Source: Epithemia pelagica (lineage: Eukaryota > Bacillariophyta > Bacillariophyceae > Surirellales > Surirellaceae). Taken from it: a stretch of DNA of 64,000 bases. Made by a program: the position numbers and the translations under genes. Every line of letters starts with the position of its first letter. Positions within the stretch are counted from its first letter, which is position 1. Below are positions 11,903 through 24,206 of the stretch, in pieces. Below the pieces are notes generated by a model. The model did not search any database. It saw only the letters and a program-made list of their open reading frames with translations, and had not been told where the DNA came from. The stretch covers positions 2,418,001-2,482,000 of the forward strand of contig OX337233.1 of NCBI GenBank assembly GCA_946965045.2, given 5' to 3'.

Positions 11903-12194
11903 TCACACCGATGGAGATTTAGTCAGCTCAATATCTAGTTTGGGCGGATTACGCAAAATCGCCAGAATGGACGATTTCGAATGCATTTCGAATGCAACTA
12001 TTAGTATAGAGTTTTTCACCACGACATGTAATGGGCTTGTGGAGCCCTACAAGGAGATTTGTCGCGTTTCTATTTAGGCTGATCCTCATGTGTTCAATAG
12101 CAGACTACAAGTTATCTTTAATTGTATGACAATTGATAATATGCCCTCCTCAAGCTACACTATTGGAGATACTGTGACACATGCCGAAAAACTT
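11903..12194. other. Convergent 3' intergenic region
   Basis: A short AT-rich gap between the cyclophilin-like gene (+) and the Pro/Thr-rich PDZ gene (-). Nothing beyond presumed 3' UTRs is seen. Confidence 0.35.
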
Positions 12195-15100
12195 CTATTT
12201 TGTTTGCAGTGACCCTGCACTGCTTAGATCATGTGTGATAGGTCTTGCGAAAAGAAGATGACGTTCAGGTTGGTTCTTCTTGTTTGCGATAATTCGCGAT
12301 ATATCGGATGCCATCATCAGCACTACATCAACACCATCCACGGCAAGAAGACGATCCCCAGGTTTGACGGCATCGCTCAGGACACTAGATGATTTCACGT
12401 TCGTTACAATTGGGATCCCGTCGGTGTTTGTATCTAATATAAGACCGAGAACGCCAGGTGGTGCAAAGACCTCAAATTGCTCCCCCGCGACGTATTGGGC
12501 TTCCAATGTATCATCGTCTCTTGATACAAGTGGGTTTGATTTCATTGATACATCAGACTCTGAAACGCTCGAACAGGAGTATGCTTTGGGGTTCGGGGGC
12601 TTCTGGTAGTCATAGTCAAGACTGAAGGAATCGTTCGTCGATGTCTCCTGTGGTTCTTCCTCAGTTATAGAGCCCACAATTGGTGGGTCACCCAGAGTAC
12701 TGATTTCGTAACATGCCTCAAGTCCGATTTCAGAAATGGCTTCGTGGTCATGAAGATCTTGCACACGACTGTCGTCCACAAGACCTGGAATCCTGTTTCC
12801 TCCGTTATTGCGTCTTCCCACGATGCGTACAAAAACAAAAATCGCAGTCAGAATAGCACCAGCTGCTAGAGCAGCGACCAAACCCGCAACTAGCACAGCT
12901 CCTTGTGCTCCTGAGGTCTCACTGACAGCGGCGGGAGTCTGCAATTGCGAACTAGAGGGTGTCGCGAGCCTAAAGTCAGAAGCATTCATCCATAACGGGC
13001 ATTCACCTGATAGTCGAACGGCGGATAGGAATATTTCTTCTTCATCCTCAGAGTTGAAGCCCCCGGTGACGTATGCTTCCAGGTTGTGTTGCTGAACTGA
13101 GGATCTGAGTTTGACTTCGACGTCGAAGACATACAATAGAGTAGATTCGGATTCGAGGTATTCTTTTTTGGCATTTTGTATGAGAACCTCGAGCGACTCA
13201 ACGGGTACGACAGCATCACGAATTGCACCGTCAATTTTTCCTACCAAGAGGAAAAGGACGTACAAGTCACAGTCATTATCAATATCAACCAAGGATAATT
13301 GTCGAGAAGAACCATTTGCAGGGCTCGTTGCTCCAGTAATAGAAGCACGGTAGTTTGTACCGGTAAGGATTTGTTCCGGGTATTGGAACTGGGGAGTTGG
13401 CTCTACGGTCGGACTTCTGGTCGGTACTGCAGTGGGATCTTCTGAAGGAGCCGCAGTCGATCCACCATTTGACCAGTGAAATTCCTTAAGCGAGGGAGTT
13501 TGGGATGGAGCATTGGTTGCAGTTCCTCCTCGAGTACCAGGACTAGAGGTTGGGCTTGGAGGTGAAGCAGAAGTGGGTGATGAAGATGCCGTAATAACCG
13601 GAGCAGGAGTTGGACTGCGGGTTGGGGAAGATGATGGTGTGGATGTTGGATTCCTTGTCGGTGGAGGAGTTGGATTCCTTGTAGGCGGCGGAGTTGGATT
13701 CCTTGTTGGCGACGCAGATGGGGACCTGGTAGGACTAGCAGTAGGGGATGGCGATGGTCGTGGTGTCGGGGGAGGAGTTGGACTGTTCACGGGCGCCGCA
13801 GTCGGATTCCTTGTAGGCGACGAGGTCGGGAATGGCGTTGGGTTTGGAGTAGGATTCGGTGTTGGCTGTCGTGTCGGGTTTGGAGTGGGATTCGGCGTTG
13901 GCTGTCGTGTCGGGTTTGGCGTTGGCAGCGGGGTAGGATTCCGGGTAGGTGATGTGGACGGACTGGAAGAAGGACTGATCGTAGGCGCGGGTGAAGGTGG
14001 CGGGGACGGCGAAACAGTGGGGTTTGATGTCGTTGGAACTTCAACTTGAGATCCTGTTGGTGCTGAAGATGGTGGAGTTGTCGGAGAGCGTGTTGTTGGA
14101 CTTGCGGATGGACGTGCCGATGGTGAGCTTGTTGGAGAATGTGTAGGTCGGAAGGAAGGCGAACGAGATGGCACATCCGTAGGGCTGGATGTAGTTGGAC
14201 GACTGGTTGGATCTGGAGTTGGACTCCGTGTGGGTCCGGAAGATGGCGCATCCGATGGGATAGGCGTTGGCGGAACAGAGGGTGTTCTCGTCGGTGATCT
14301 GATGGGAGAAGCCGATGGAGTTGAACTGGGTGAAGACGTTGGGCGCATTGTTGGGCTTTGTGAAGGGGCATTGGTGGGAGGAGGAGTGGGCGGGAGTGTT
14401 GGCTGAGGGGTTGGGTTTCTGGAGGGAGATGTTGTTGGTCCAGGCGAAGGAGCCTGAGTAGGACCTGGAGTCGGGTTTCTGGAGGGAGATGTTGTTGGTC
14501 CAGGCGAAGGAGCTTGGGTAGGACCAGGAGTCGGTCGTCTCGTCGGTGTCAAAGATGGTGACACTGTTGGTGATGGGTTTGGAGCAATGGTTGGGTTTCG
14601 TGTTGGTGGTGGCGATGGCGCCACAGTTGGCAAAATTGGGCTGGGTGTTGGTTGCACCGTGGGAGATGGAGACGGGGGTGGTGTAGGACTCCTAGTAGGA
14701 GCGCTGGTGGGTGCGGGAAACGGAGCATTGGTCGGAGCATCTGTTGTATTTTTGAGTAGTCTTATGAACTGGAAGGAATATGCAATTCCATTTCCTGTAC
14801 TTCCCTCGTCACGTACTGTTTCCATAGAGGTCGCTTCAGGTTGACTTCCCCTTTTGGATGTGGACGCAGGTGCGAGGCCATGCTCAAGTGCCAGTGGAGC
14901 TAATTCCTCATTTAATGAAACGTGGCCTGATGATTGGGATTGTAACCTTTGCGTGGTTTGATGCTTTTGCAATGCTTGGAGATGTGGTGTTGGAGACCCT
15001 GGAAACTCGTCCAAGGAATGTCTTTGTTGGTGTTCCAATTGTTGTCCGTTGTGTACTTGGGAGAACCCAGCTTCGGAGCGCATCTTTGCTGAAACAGAGA

Positions 15101-15278
15101 GGGATAGCCAGCTCACAGTGACGAACAGAACATGGAGGGATAATCTGCGGGGATGATGACCACGTGGACTGCGTTTGGGGTGTTTGCCGGACCTGGCATG
15201 GAGAACATGGTGGGCCCTTTGCTCTTCAAAGTTGTCGTACTTTTCTTCAAGACAAGGATTCCCCATGTCCCAATGCAT
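12195..15278 (-). CDS. Mucin-like Pro/Thr/Ser-rich membrane protein with intracellular PDZ domain
   Basis: A single 1027-aa ORF from the ATG at 15278. An N-terminal hydrophobic segment after HPRRLSLH is a signal peptide or anchor. Residues of roughly 180-590 form a long low-complexity array of PTxxPS/PTPxPT units, expected to be heavily O-glycosylated. A folded ectodomain of about 200 residues follows (with DIDNDCDLYVLFLLVGKIDGA). Then come one transmembrane helix (AVLVAGLVAALAAGAILTAI) and a cytosolic tail. The tail ends in a PDZ-type domain: GVLGLILDT as carboxylate-binding loop and strand, then AVKPGDRLLAVDGVDV. The layout suggests a cell-wall or surface protein linked to cytosolic partners. 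DNA-level tandem duplications occur in the array. The long opposite-strand Gly/Val-rich frame is only its shadow. Confidence 0.8.
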   Translation of the reverse strand: MHWDMGNPCLEEKYDNFEEQRAHHVLHARSGKHPKRSPRGHHPRRLSLHVLFVTVSWLSLSVSAKMRSEAGFSQVHNGQQLEHQQRHSLDEFPGSPTPHLQALQKHQTTQRLQSQSSGHVSLNEELAPLALEHGLAPASTSKRGSQPEATSMETVRDEGSTGNGIAYSFQFIRLLKNTTDAPTNAPFPAPTSAPTRSPTPPPSPSPTVQPTPSPILPTVAPSPPPTRNPTIAPNPSPTVSPSLTPTRRPTPGPTQAPSPGPTTSPSRNPTPGPTQAPSPGPTTSPSRNPTPQPTLPPTPPPTNAPSQSPTMRPTSSPSSTPSASPIRSPTRTPSVPPTPIPSDAPSSGPTRSPTPDPTSRPTTSSPTDVPSRSPSFRPTHSPTSSPSARPSASPTTRSPTTPPSSAPTGSQVEVPTTSNPTVSPSPPPSPAPTISPSSSPSTSPTRNPTPLPTPNPTRQPTPNPTPNPTRQPTPNPTPNPTPFPTSSPTRNPTAAPVNSPTPPPTPRPSPSPTASPTRSPSASPTRNPTPPPTRNPTPPPTRNPTSTPSSSPTRSPTPAPVITASSSPTSASPPSPTSSPGTRGGTATNAPSQTPSLKEFHWSNGGSTAAPSEDPTAVPTRSPTVEPTPQFQYPEQILTGTNYRASITGATSPANGSSRQLSLVDIDNDCDLYVLFLLVGKIDGAIRDAVVPVESLEVLIQNAKKEYLESESTLLYVFDVEVKLRSSVQQHNLEAYVTGGFNSEDEEEIFLSAVRLSGECPLWMNASDFRLATPSSSQLQTPAAVSETSGAQGAVLVAGLVAALAAGAILTAIFVFVRIVGRRNNGGNRIPGLVDDSRVQDLHDHEAISEIGLEACYEISTLGDPPIVGSITEEEPQETSTNDSFSLDYDYQKPPNPKAYSCSSVSESDVSMKSNPLVSRDDDTLEAQYVAGEQFEVFAPPGVLGLILDTNTDGIPIVTNVKSSSVLSDAVKPGDRLLAVDGVDVVLMMASDISRIIANKKNQPERHLLFARPITHDLSSAGSLQTK
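14413..14532. repeat. 60-bp tandem duplication inside the Pro/Thr array
   Basis: Two adjacent 60-bp units (14413-14472, 14473-14532) differ at only a few bases. They encode two near-identical APSPGPTTSPSRNPTPGPTQ-type units. Shorter repeats recur near 13640-13710 and 13860-13930. The array has therefore grown by recent tandem duplication and is likely length-polymorphic. Confidence 0.8.
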
Positions 15279-16455
15279 CGTTCTCGTGTGGTATCTGTCG
15301 AGGTGCTTTCCAACGGAGAGAGAGAGGGGCACACTCAATGATCGTTCCGAGTGGATTGTTCCTGGAAAACGAGTGAATGAATGTGGCTTTCCAAAGCCAG
15401 AACACTATAGTTATTGTCCAGTTCCGTGTTCCCTCGTTTCGCGCCTTGTTTATGATTGCACCGACCCTCTTTGTGTATCGTTGTCTTACGACTACCATAC
15501 ATCAAATAATGTACCCAAAGGCACCAACAAGCAACAGGCAAAAGACAAGAGCAACGCCCGCGTTCAGATTTGACTTTGGGTTTGCACATGTACGACTGCC
15601 ACCATCCATTAAATGATGTTAGTAAGAGTTGGGGGATCTGGGGTCTGGGGCGATGCTGGCTCGTTGCTCTATGTCACATGCCGAGTCGCCTGGCACGGCT
15701 GGTCCTATGTCTTCCTATGTGACAAAAAATTTGGTAGGACCAAAACTGGGTCACGGAAAAACCGCGATCTCACCCGTTCGCTTGAGATTCCAGGAACAAG
15801 AAGCACCACGCACCGTTGCTCCATGCAACCACGTGTCCATGTCCCCCAGGAGCAATGCGTTCTCATGGTGTGAGAGACGGAATTGGAAGGAGAGATGGAG
15901 GAGAACTTTACTCGGGTCCCATCAAGTTTGTCGGTACGTGAACAATGACAAGAATCGACATGCATGACATTGGATAAGGAAGCACAGTCGGAATGCCAAA
16001 AGGAACCTTGCGGCCGCTGACGAATGTCTATGGATGGATCATCAATCCATGGATGGAGCGCGACTGGACGGATGTGGACGCCTCGAAGCAAGAGACACGC
16101 TGTTTGCTCCATCATTGGTTTGCGGTCGAGTGGGCTATACCCACCTCATGAAGAACAAGCATGCTGCCAAACCTACGGTCGTAGCGAACAGGCTACGAAT
16201 GTGACGTGCTTCCGAACTTTTGGAATGGGGTACATATCCAGCGTCCTTGCATGATCTCTCTGCAGAACGGTTAGCTGTGCATGAAAACGTGCTGATATGT
16301 TTTTCTTTACGAGATGGATGCCCAATTTCATGACTTGGATGTGTCGCTGGGTTTCCAGTTCCCTTCCGTACAGCCTAGTTTCCCCGATCTAGAATTGCTC
16401 CCACCACCCTTGGCTGCTGCCTGCATTATTTGTTGCGCGATGGAAAAAGCGCAGT
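15279..16455. other. Intergenic, no supported gene
   Basis: 1.18 kb between the start of the PDZ gene (-) and the 3' end of the LRR gene (-). I see only unconvincing ORFs and no RNA gene. The part near 15279-15600 should hold the PDZ gene promoter. Confidence 0.4.
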
Positions 16456-18783
16456 CTAGGTTCGGCAACAATCACACGTGACCTCTCGCGATGAATATGT
16501 GACTCGCATAAGTTTGGGGAGTTGACAGAGAACATTGATACTTCCCGTCTGCTCCGTGTCCACCATATTCACCGACACTGCAACCGCACACACAAGGAAT
16601 AATGAGAGCGGCACAACAACACGTGGTGAGAGACCAAGGGTTCGAGGACCAAACTGTCCAACAAGTGGCGCTTTGGCCATGACCCGTACCGAGTTTGGTG
16701 AGATTGGCAATTTGCAACGGCAGCGTTCCACTGATTTCGGTATTGGACTAAAGACACACACACACCAAAACGAGCAGTGTGAGAATGAAACCTAGACCAA
16801 CACACGACAGAAATGTTCCTGCCTCCAACAGGAGGATGAGGAGGATGATGCAACGTACAAATACCAAGTAGGTCATTTGGTTCAAGAGTCCAATTTCCGT
16901 GGGCAAGGTTCCGGAAATAGTGGTTTGTGCAAAAATCAAGTATTCGAGATTGGTCAAACGACCAATTTCGGTGGGAAGGGTCCCTCGAATTCCACTCCCA
17001 TAGAGACCCAAATGTTCTAGGTACACGGCACCATTCATTCATTCCAACAGTGTAGTGTGAGTCAGTGCGAGTGGTTGGATGTGGTCCGTACTTGCAGTAG
17101 TCGGATCCGTATAGTTCGACACGACGGTTTTGAGCACGTACCGAGTTTGGTCAATTGTCCAATGTGCGTGGACAATGTGGCATTTTGCAAGGCATTACTC
17201 CCAATCGACAAATATTCCAAATTGGTCAAGTCAAAGAGTTCGGGAGGAAAGGTTCCCGAAAGACTGGTCGATCCCAGTTCGATACGTTGGAGGGTGGGAG
17301 CCAGATTTTGGGCAATTTCCGGAGGAATGGTCCCGTCAAACGCATTGTTCGAGGCGGCCAATTGCACCAGGTTGGGCCACGATTCGGTGGCGAGTTGGAG
17401 CAAGGGTCCCGACAGGTTGGCATTGTTGCGAATCCGAAAATATCGAAGCTCTTTCAATTGGGCCAAGGCTTGCAGAGGCAAGGGTCCCGTCAATCGATTA
17501 TTGTCCACGATAAAGGACTGCAACTTGGTCAATGCCCCCACATGAGAGGTGAGGGGACCCCAAAACGAATTGGAATCGAGATTCAAGTATTCTGTCCACA
17601 GAACCAAAAACAACACGCTCCAAAACGCAAGTGAGACGAAGTGTTGGTGGAATTATGTTTCATGGCTCGTGTGTGACGTACCAAGATTGGTGAGTTTACC
17701 AAAAGTACTTTTCATGGGCAAGCTTCCTCGCAGATCGTTCCGGCCCAAATCCAAGACTTGCAAATGCGTCCAGAGTCCGACTTCGACGGGAACTTGTCCC
17801 AGCACATTTTGCCCATTCAAATCCAATTGGGTCAATTGACCTTGATCGTTGCACTGGCATCCCAAAAAGTTACACTCCGACACGGTCGTCCATTGCTCTT
17901 CGGGAGGTGGAGCACCAGTCGTCTCGGAGTCTTCGACTTGTTGTTCTTGTTGTTCCACGTCCAGTGTGAGCCATTCCGAACCGCCGCACTGATAATACAA
18001 GACCATGTACGCGTACCGTTGGGCCAATCGCATGGAAAAGACCGCCATTTCCTCGTCGTCGTTGTCATTGTCTGGAGCCTCTCGAGTCGCCGCCGGGGGA
18101 ATGGTCAAGGTGGTATCTTGAAAGACGAGCCATTGCAAGGCTTTGGATTGAGCCGAATTGGGATCGTAAAACAAGTAGGGTTTGGAAGAATTGCCCAATG
18201 CGGTCCGCAACACGACAAATCGATTTCGGTAATGGGCCAATTGCTGGGCCGTTTGTTGTTCCGACGAGTCTCGATTCGTATTCTTGGTCACGACGAGCGT
18301 CACGACCAAGACAAGGATGGACACCATCATGAAACCACCCAGGCCCACGAGGCAACGGCCTGGACGGTGTCCATGGTCCTGCCACGAACAAGCGGTGTGA
18401 CGGCGGCACAAGAGAGTCTGGCACAACCGGTCCACCACGGTCCTCTTGGGTTGGTGGGATCCTTGGGCCGGTTCCACCGCGGCCGATTCGGGTAGTGGTG
18501 GTGATGGTTGCTCGGACGGCGATGGCGACGACGACGACGACGACATGGCCGTCCCACCACCCGATAGCCACGAGGAAACCCACGAGACTAACCAGTTTCT
18601 TGTTGGTGGAGGGTCCAAGTCCAATACCGTGGGATGAGGACGATGGTGATCGGCCAGCGTCACGTCTTCGACCGTTCGAGTCACCTCTGCAAGGGGAACG
18701 TCTTGGTGTCCTTGTCCTTGTCGTTGTGGTAATGTCGCCGTTGCGGTGGAGGTGGAAGCAGCCTCAGTGTCGTCGCGGGACAT
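16456..18783 (-). CDS. Type II membrane leucine-rich-repeat protein
   Basis: Five exons (18783-17682, 17591-17142, 17016-16859, 16747-16690, 16577-16456) give about 629 aa. The cytosolic N-terminus is Ser/Pro/Thr-rich. One transmembrane helix (GFMMVSILVLVVTLVV) is followed by an extracellular cap with Cys and W (GGSEWLTLDV, ECNFLGCQC), then LRRs of plant-like LxxLxLxxNxLxGxLP type. The C-terminus ends in SREVTCDCCRT, the Cys cap common in diatom LRR proteins. Three of four introns interrupt the repeat at the same place, right after Leu of LTNL/LTKL, in phase 1 with donor TTG|gtacgt or CTCG|gtacg. The start is ATG 18783; an upstream frame reaching 18891 begins with a non-ATG codon. Role unknown: surface recognition or adhesion is plausible. 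Exon 5 was chosen because it restores the CDCC end. Confidence 0.75.
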
Positions 18784-19870
18784 TTTTCGTACCAAAACAC
18801 ACACGAGGAGCCGTGCTGAACCGATGGATCCGCCGACTCCGAGACAATCAGAGACTAGAAAATAAAGCGGTTTTAAAGTGCACGAGAACAATCCACCAGT
18901 GTGTGTGTGTGTGTTTCCTCCGGCCTATCCTCTACCGAATGCTCCTTGGTTGTTTGTGTGTTTGGAGCATGGGACCCATCCTCCTACTCGTAGTTGCTAG
19001 TAGAGAGTGGTACAGGGTCTACAGAAGGAGGCGGTGAGAAGAGACTGTCAAAGCTTATTCTTGGGGATGTGTGTCTCTCATTGGAGTAGGTACCACAACG
19101 ACGAGAGCGAGTCTACGAATTACGACGGACGGGATTATGGCAGTGGAACGAATGGACGGCTTTTGATTGGTAGACTACAAGTTTTCGTTGTTGTGATTGG
19201 TCGAATAGATCGCCCCACGAATAATTTAGCTGTTCAAACTGTAGAGAGAGACAAGAAGCTGGGGTTTTGTGACGACCACATCACAAGCCAACGCCACCAC
19301 ACTGTGGCAACCATCAAACGACGACGACTCTTTGTGCAAGTACGAATAACGAATAGAGGGACACACACACACGCACACGAAACTCGTAGACATGCGACAA
19401 CACACAAACGCCTTTGTCTCCTTGCAAGACCACACGTGGCAACCACACAAGGACGCCGCCCTGGAGCGCTTCCTGGGTGGGTCGGCACGTATTGATCACG
19501 ACGGTCTCTCTTTCTTCCCTGGTGTGTGTGTTTGCACAGCGGTTGTGAGGTTGGTGGTGGTGTGGAGTCGAGAGGAGGAGGCGGCGGCGGCGGATCCCCG
19601 CACTATATATATACAACACACTCTGTGTGTCAAAGAGGCATGAATAAACGGAAACCAAGAAGGACTCTTTCGGCTACGAGTATACTATAGAGGGATACAG
19701 TATCGCAGTCCACCTGTTCCATGATTCTACGAGGGCGAACCGTTCCTGTGGACGTTGGACTCGAACCATGCACTCTACATAGTCTATATATATGGACCAA
19801 ACGACCTCCCAACAAACAATCGCTTGTCTGGAGGCTTTTTCGTTGTCGTTGGCTCTCGCCTCTACGATTA
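18784..19870. other. Intergenic with microsatellites
   Basis: About 1.1 kb without a supported gene. It contains a (GT)n tract at about 18899-18914, (AC)n near 19361-19375 and a (GGC)n tract near 19580-19590. Two TATATATA stretches lie near 19605 and 19788. The first part is the LRR gene promoter and the last part is the 3' end of the P5A ATPase. Confidence 0.45.
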
Positions 19871-22800
19871 TTACAAGAATCGTCGTGTCCCGCGTTCAAC
19901 GGCCCATGTCAAGAGTGTGTCGAGCACCATGAGTCCGAAAATCAATCCGGATAATCCCGTCTGTTGTAGTACCACATTCCGGAGAAGCAGCAACCACCCG
20001 GTTCCATCCATTTCCCCAGGAGTAGTAGTAACAGCCATCCAAGGACGGTCGTCGTCGTCGTGTCCCGTCGTCTCGGCCAGTGTCGTCAATTGCATCAACT
20101 CATTCAGGGGTGGAACTAGTTGGAGGGCGCAACTGGTCAAGACGGCACCACACACTTGCAAACTGCGGTACAGCCAGGTATTGTGCTGTAGCTCTTGGAC
20201 AAAGGGACGACCTTGATAATTGACCCAAAAGGTATTCACCGTGGCCACACACGTGAGCAAAAAGGTGCAGGTATTCAAGACATTGGGATTAAAGGGACCA
20301 TCGGGAACCAAGGAAGGATCGTAGGGATCGACAAACAAACTACAAGCGTGCGTGGCTAGCCAGGTCGTCCCGGCATGGACCAAGAATTGCAAGGCAATGG
20401 AGGTCAATGCCTGGACACTCAACACGGACGATGGTGGTCGTTCCACCGACAAGGTGGGCAAGGGTTCTCCGCGAGTCACCAAGAAAAACAAGCTAGCCAC
20501 GACCATGCCCAAAATGGTCAATTGTCGATCGCCCTGTTTGACTCCGTGCAAAAACAAAGTGCTCAACACCATGGCATTGACCAAACAATTAATGCCCAAA
20601 ATTTTGTAAATCTGAAGCATGGTGACCAAGGTACAACGACCTTGTTGAATCACATCCTTGACGCATTGGATACTCACGGCTCGGGAGGTAAAGGGTGCCG
20701 CCACCGAGGCGTCTCCCAATTCCACCTGATCCAACTCTTGTTGAGCCTCTCGAAGCTGTTCCAACGAGCGCTGCAGGAGTTCGCGTTGTTCCTCTTTTTG
20801 GGGCAGGGTCGTGGAATCACCCTTGGCTTTCTTCTTCTTCTTCTTGTGTTTCGTTTTGGCGCGCGACAAGGTATCCGATGCCTCGCGTTGTTTGGCTTCC
20901 ACGTGGGGGGCACTAAGGATGGAAATACCCACGTGGGCACGTTTCAAGGCTCCCACATCGTTGGTCCCATCACCCACCATGAGGGTTCGAGAACCTCCAT
21001 GATTAAACGCGGCAATGACGGCTTCTTTTTGATGGGGGGCATGTCGGGCAAAGACGGACAAGAGGGGAACCAATTCACTCAAAAGGTCTTGCACGCAAGG
21101 ATGTAGCAAGAGTGCTTTCTCCATGGTCATGGACAACAAGTCCGTTGAAGGAGGAGAAGATCCCAGGACGGATTGCGCCAGTTGAATCAACACATCCCCC
21201 GAAATACTAAAGGCCGCAATTCCGTCGTGTCGCAGTCGTAGGAGCTTGGGAATCTCCTGGCGAGAAAATGGGAGGCGTTCATGGGATTCTCTCGATAGAG
21301 TCACGCATTCAAATTCCAATCGTCGTTGGTGGCTCCTCCGGTTGAATTGCTCCTTCTCGATTGTAGGACTGTGGGGTGACGGTGGTCGCTGTTGAATCTG
21401 GTACACAACCACCTGGTTATTATTAGTACTATTGGTGGTGGTGAACGGGTTGGAGGAGGGCACAATACCCACTTGACGAGCAACCTCCACCGCTGCTCGC
21501 GCCGAATAATAAAAAGAAGAAAGCAAAGTGAGTGTCGGTCCACCATTTTACTAGGAATGATGTTCCAGGAGTAAAAACCATAGAATTACCTGTCAATAGC
21601 GCATCTCCCGTGATCATGACACAATTGTGTTTTGACTTGATCAATTCGGAAATGACCGATTTGGAATCGGGCTTTAAAGGACAATCCAGGACCAGGAATC
21701 CCACAAACTCCAGGTTTCGTTCCACATGTTCCCGACCCTTTTGGACCAGTTGCGGAATAGAAGCGGGGCTGGATGATATCCCAAGCCGTCGAGAGGCCAT
21801 GGCCAGGACGCGTCGTCCGTGAGCCATGTGATGAAAGGCAATCGAGTCATAATTGTCGGGTATCGATTCCGTGGTCAAAAATTCCTTCATGGTTTCGGGG
21901 GCACCTTTGCTCAACGCCCACACACTGTGTTGTCCTTCTTCGGAAGCCAGGACCGTCATGCGTTTGAGTTTGGACGAAAAGGCAAATCGATGGAGAATGG
22001 TCACAGGTTTGCCACCATCATCCGCTGATATAGGAGCTACAACATTGCCTCCGAGTAAACAATACCCTGTCTTGTTCAGCACTGCCTGTTCCAATGGATC
22101 TCCCACAACTACCTGCTTGATCTTGCTGGTCGAACTTGACACTCGACGAGGTCTACCCGTAGGGGTCAGCGAATGGCAAGCAATCATGACACGAATCGTC
22201 TCACGCGGAATACCATCATCTTCCAAGGGTAGTTTGAGCAATGATTCTTCTGTCTGGTCGTTCTCGGTGCTGGGTAAACGGACTCCACGCAAGCGCATCT
22301 CATCACTCGTCAAGGTTCCCGTCTTATCAAAGCAACACACGTTCACTTCCCCTGCCCAGGGTATACGAAAGAGCTCCGAGCAATAGACTTTGCATCGGCG
22401 CACAAGCGCTGCTACACTGTTTGTGACGGCCAAACTGAGTTCCATGGGCAGTTCCGGTGGAACAACGGACGTGACAATGATAATGACATGGAGAAAGAGT
22501 TTGAAGCGATTCCGACGTTCGTCGTACCAGCCCTCCTTCAATACCATGGCTGCCGCTGCCAGTGCACAACAGACCAAAAGAAGAATAAAGACAAACGTGT
22601 CCCATGTATGAATGCTATCTGCCGTACGACTGGAATGTGCCATGGTACGCAACAAATTTCCTTGTGCGGTTTCAAATCCAGTCCGCAGAACCATTCCAGT
22701 CACCCCCCGAGCACCCGGCGGTGGCAAGTCTTCTTCTTCATTACTGGTAGAATCTGCCTCGTTTGCAGTGGCGACGAGAAGCTTCGTGCCACCAAACAAA

Positions 22801-24206
22801 ATGGATTCCTTGTGCAGATTGTCCTGTAGATCTAAACGTTTGGGACCGTTGTCGCCACCGCTTTCCGAAGAATCGGACGTGTCCAATGCTTGTTTCAACT
22901 GGGGTACCGACTCTCCGGTCAGAAGAGCTTCATCACAGACAGCTGAACCTCGGAGAACCACTATATCGGCAGGGACGGGCGTCCCTTCTACGGACCCCAC
23001 CGAAATCGAGACATAATCTCCTGGAACAAGTTCCGTTTTGGGTAAGAGTGTCCAACCATTACTTCGTTTCAATCCTACTGAGATTGACCGCCGAACCCAC
23101 ACTCTTTGGCCAGCGTTCGTATTTCCGGCATGATGCAGTCGTTGTAACGATTGCTGTCTATTGTACGCCAATGTTGACTCAAACATGAGCAATGCACAGA
23201 GAGTGAAGATTGCATAGTACCAATATTCGTCCAGTGACCACAGCAAGACACAGAAAACTTGAAACAGGAAGAAAGGGGCAATAAGTTGTTCCGAGAGCAG
23301 TTCCCAAAAAGATGGAAGTTGTATTAACGTTTCGTTGAGACCGTAGATTGATGAGGCTTTGGTTACATGGTCTATTGATGGATGACCATTCCAACAGGAA
23401 TAAAACTTTAAAGGAAGATTGATCGGGAAAAAGAGAGGACGGAACTTGCTTTGCGACTCATCTTCGACTTTCGTCCTTGTGATTGAGGGTGCGTTCTCAT
23501 CAGCATTCCACAGTGCAATATCCCCATCGGGAAGAAACTTGCGAGGACAATATCTAAATATGTGATCCTGAAAGTTCACATAAGCCCGTTTATCCCTTGT
23601 ATGTTGTACAGCTGCGATCCCACAACGCTCCCCACCACCTGAAGACGACATGGTCGATCGAATAGGCTCAACAAAACAATGCGTCCAGTTTAGTATCTCC
23701 TCTGAATTGAACTCATGTTCATCATTCTTGTCGCGTGTATATCGGTCCTTTTTTCGCCCAACAACACGAAAACCCACTGCAACTTTCAAGCAGACACTCC
23801 ACTGAGCTCCAATAACCAACATTACCTGACAAACAAGAGTCAATGCAAAAGCAGCCGTGACTACACTTTGAGCCATCGCAATATCCTGCTTCGTGATCTT
23901 GCCGGTATCAAGAAGCGCAGTTGCGTTGGTTGCCAGCAAATGATCCGAAAGTACAAAGAAGAAACTTAAGAGGGCAAAAGGACCCACATCGAGACGTCTG
24001 AACGGATCCACTTGAATCAAAGGTGTCAACCGAAAGGTCGAAGTGCTTTCCGGGTCATGATCTTGATCGGCTCTGGTAGTGGACCCTGATCGCTCTTCGA
24101 TGTGGGGTTCCTCGACTAGTGTTTGGGTATCTTCATGGTTCTCCTCGTTTGCTGCAGCTGAAGCAGAAGTGGCCTTAGCTTTGCGGTTTCGCAGGGACGG
24201 TCCCAT
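19871..24206 (-). CDS. P5A-type P-type ATPase (Spf1/ATP13A1-like)
   Basis: Two exons (24206-21590 and 21495-19871) give about 1413 aa. P5A ATPases are ER pumps that remove mis-inserted or mis-targeted transmembrane helices and affect Mn/Ca homeostasis. Visible landmarks: GDYVSISVG and DEALLTGESVP (A domain); PPELPMELSLAV (about 580-592), the P5A substrate-pocket signature; CCFDKTGTLT with the phosphorylated Asp (about 622); PLKPDS; MITGDALLTA spanning the intron; and VGDGTNDVGALKRA in the hinge. C-terminal transmembrane helices follow. A Lys-rich insert (KHKKKKKKAK) sits after the P domain. The intron is GACAG|gtaatt...gcgag|CAGCG, phase 1. The start is ATG 24206; an upstream extension begins with a non-ATG codon. 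The length exceeds the usual ~1200 through low-complexity inserts. Confidence 0.93.

Noticed and set aside
13513-14049. Plus-strand Gly/Val/Asp-rich ORF of 178 aa
   Set aside because: It is the exact antisense shadow of the Pro/Thr array of the PDZ protein; regular repeats keep the opposite frame open.
19007-19640. ORFs between the LRR gene and P5A ATPase on both strands
   Set aside because: They contain microsatellite-derived residues (Thr/His and Cys/Val runs) and overlap in several frames with no domain.
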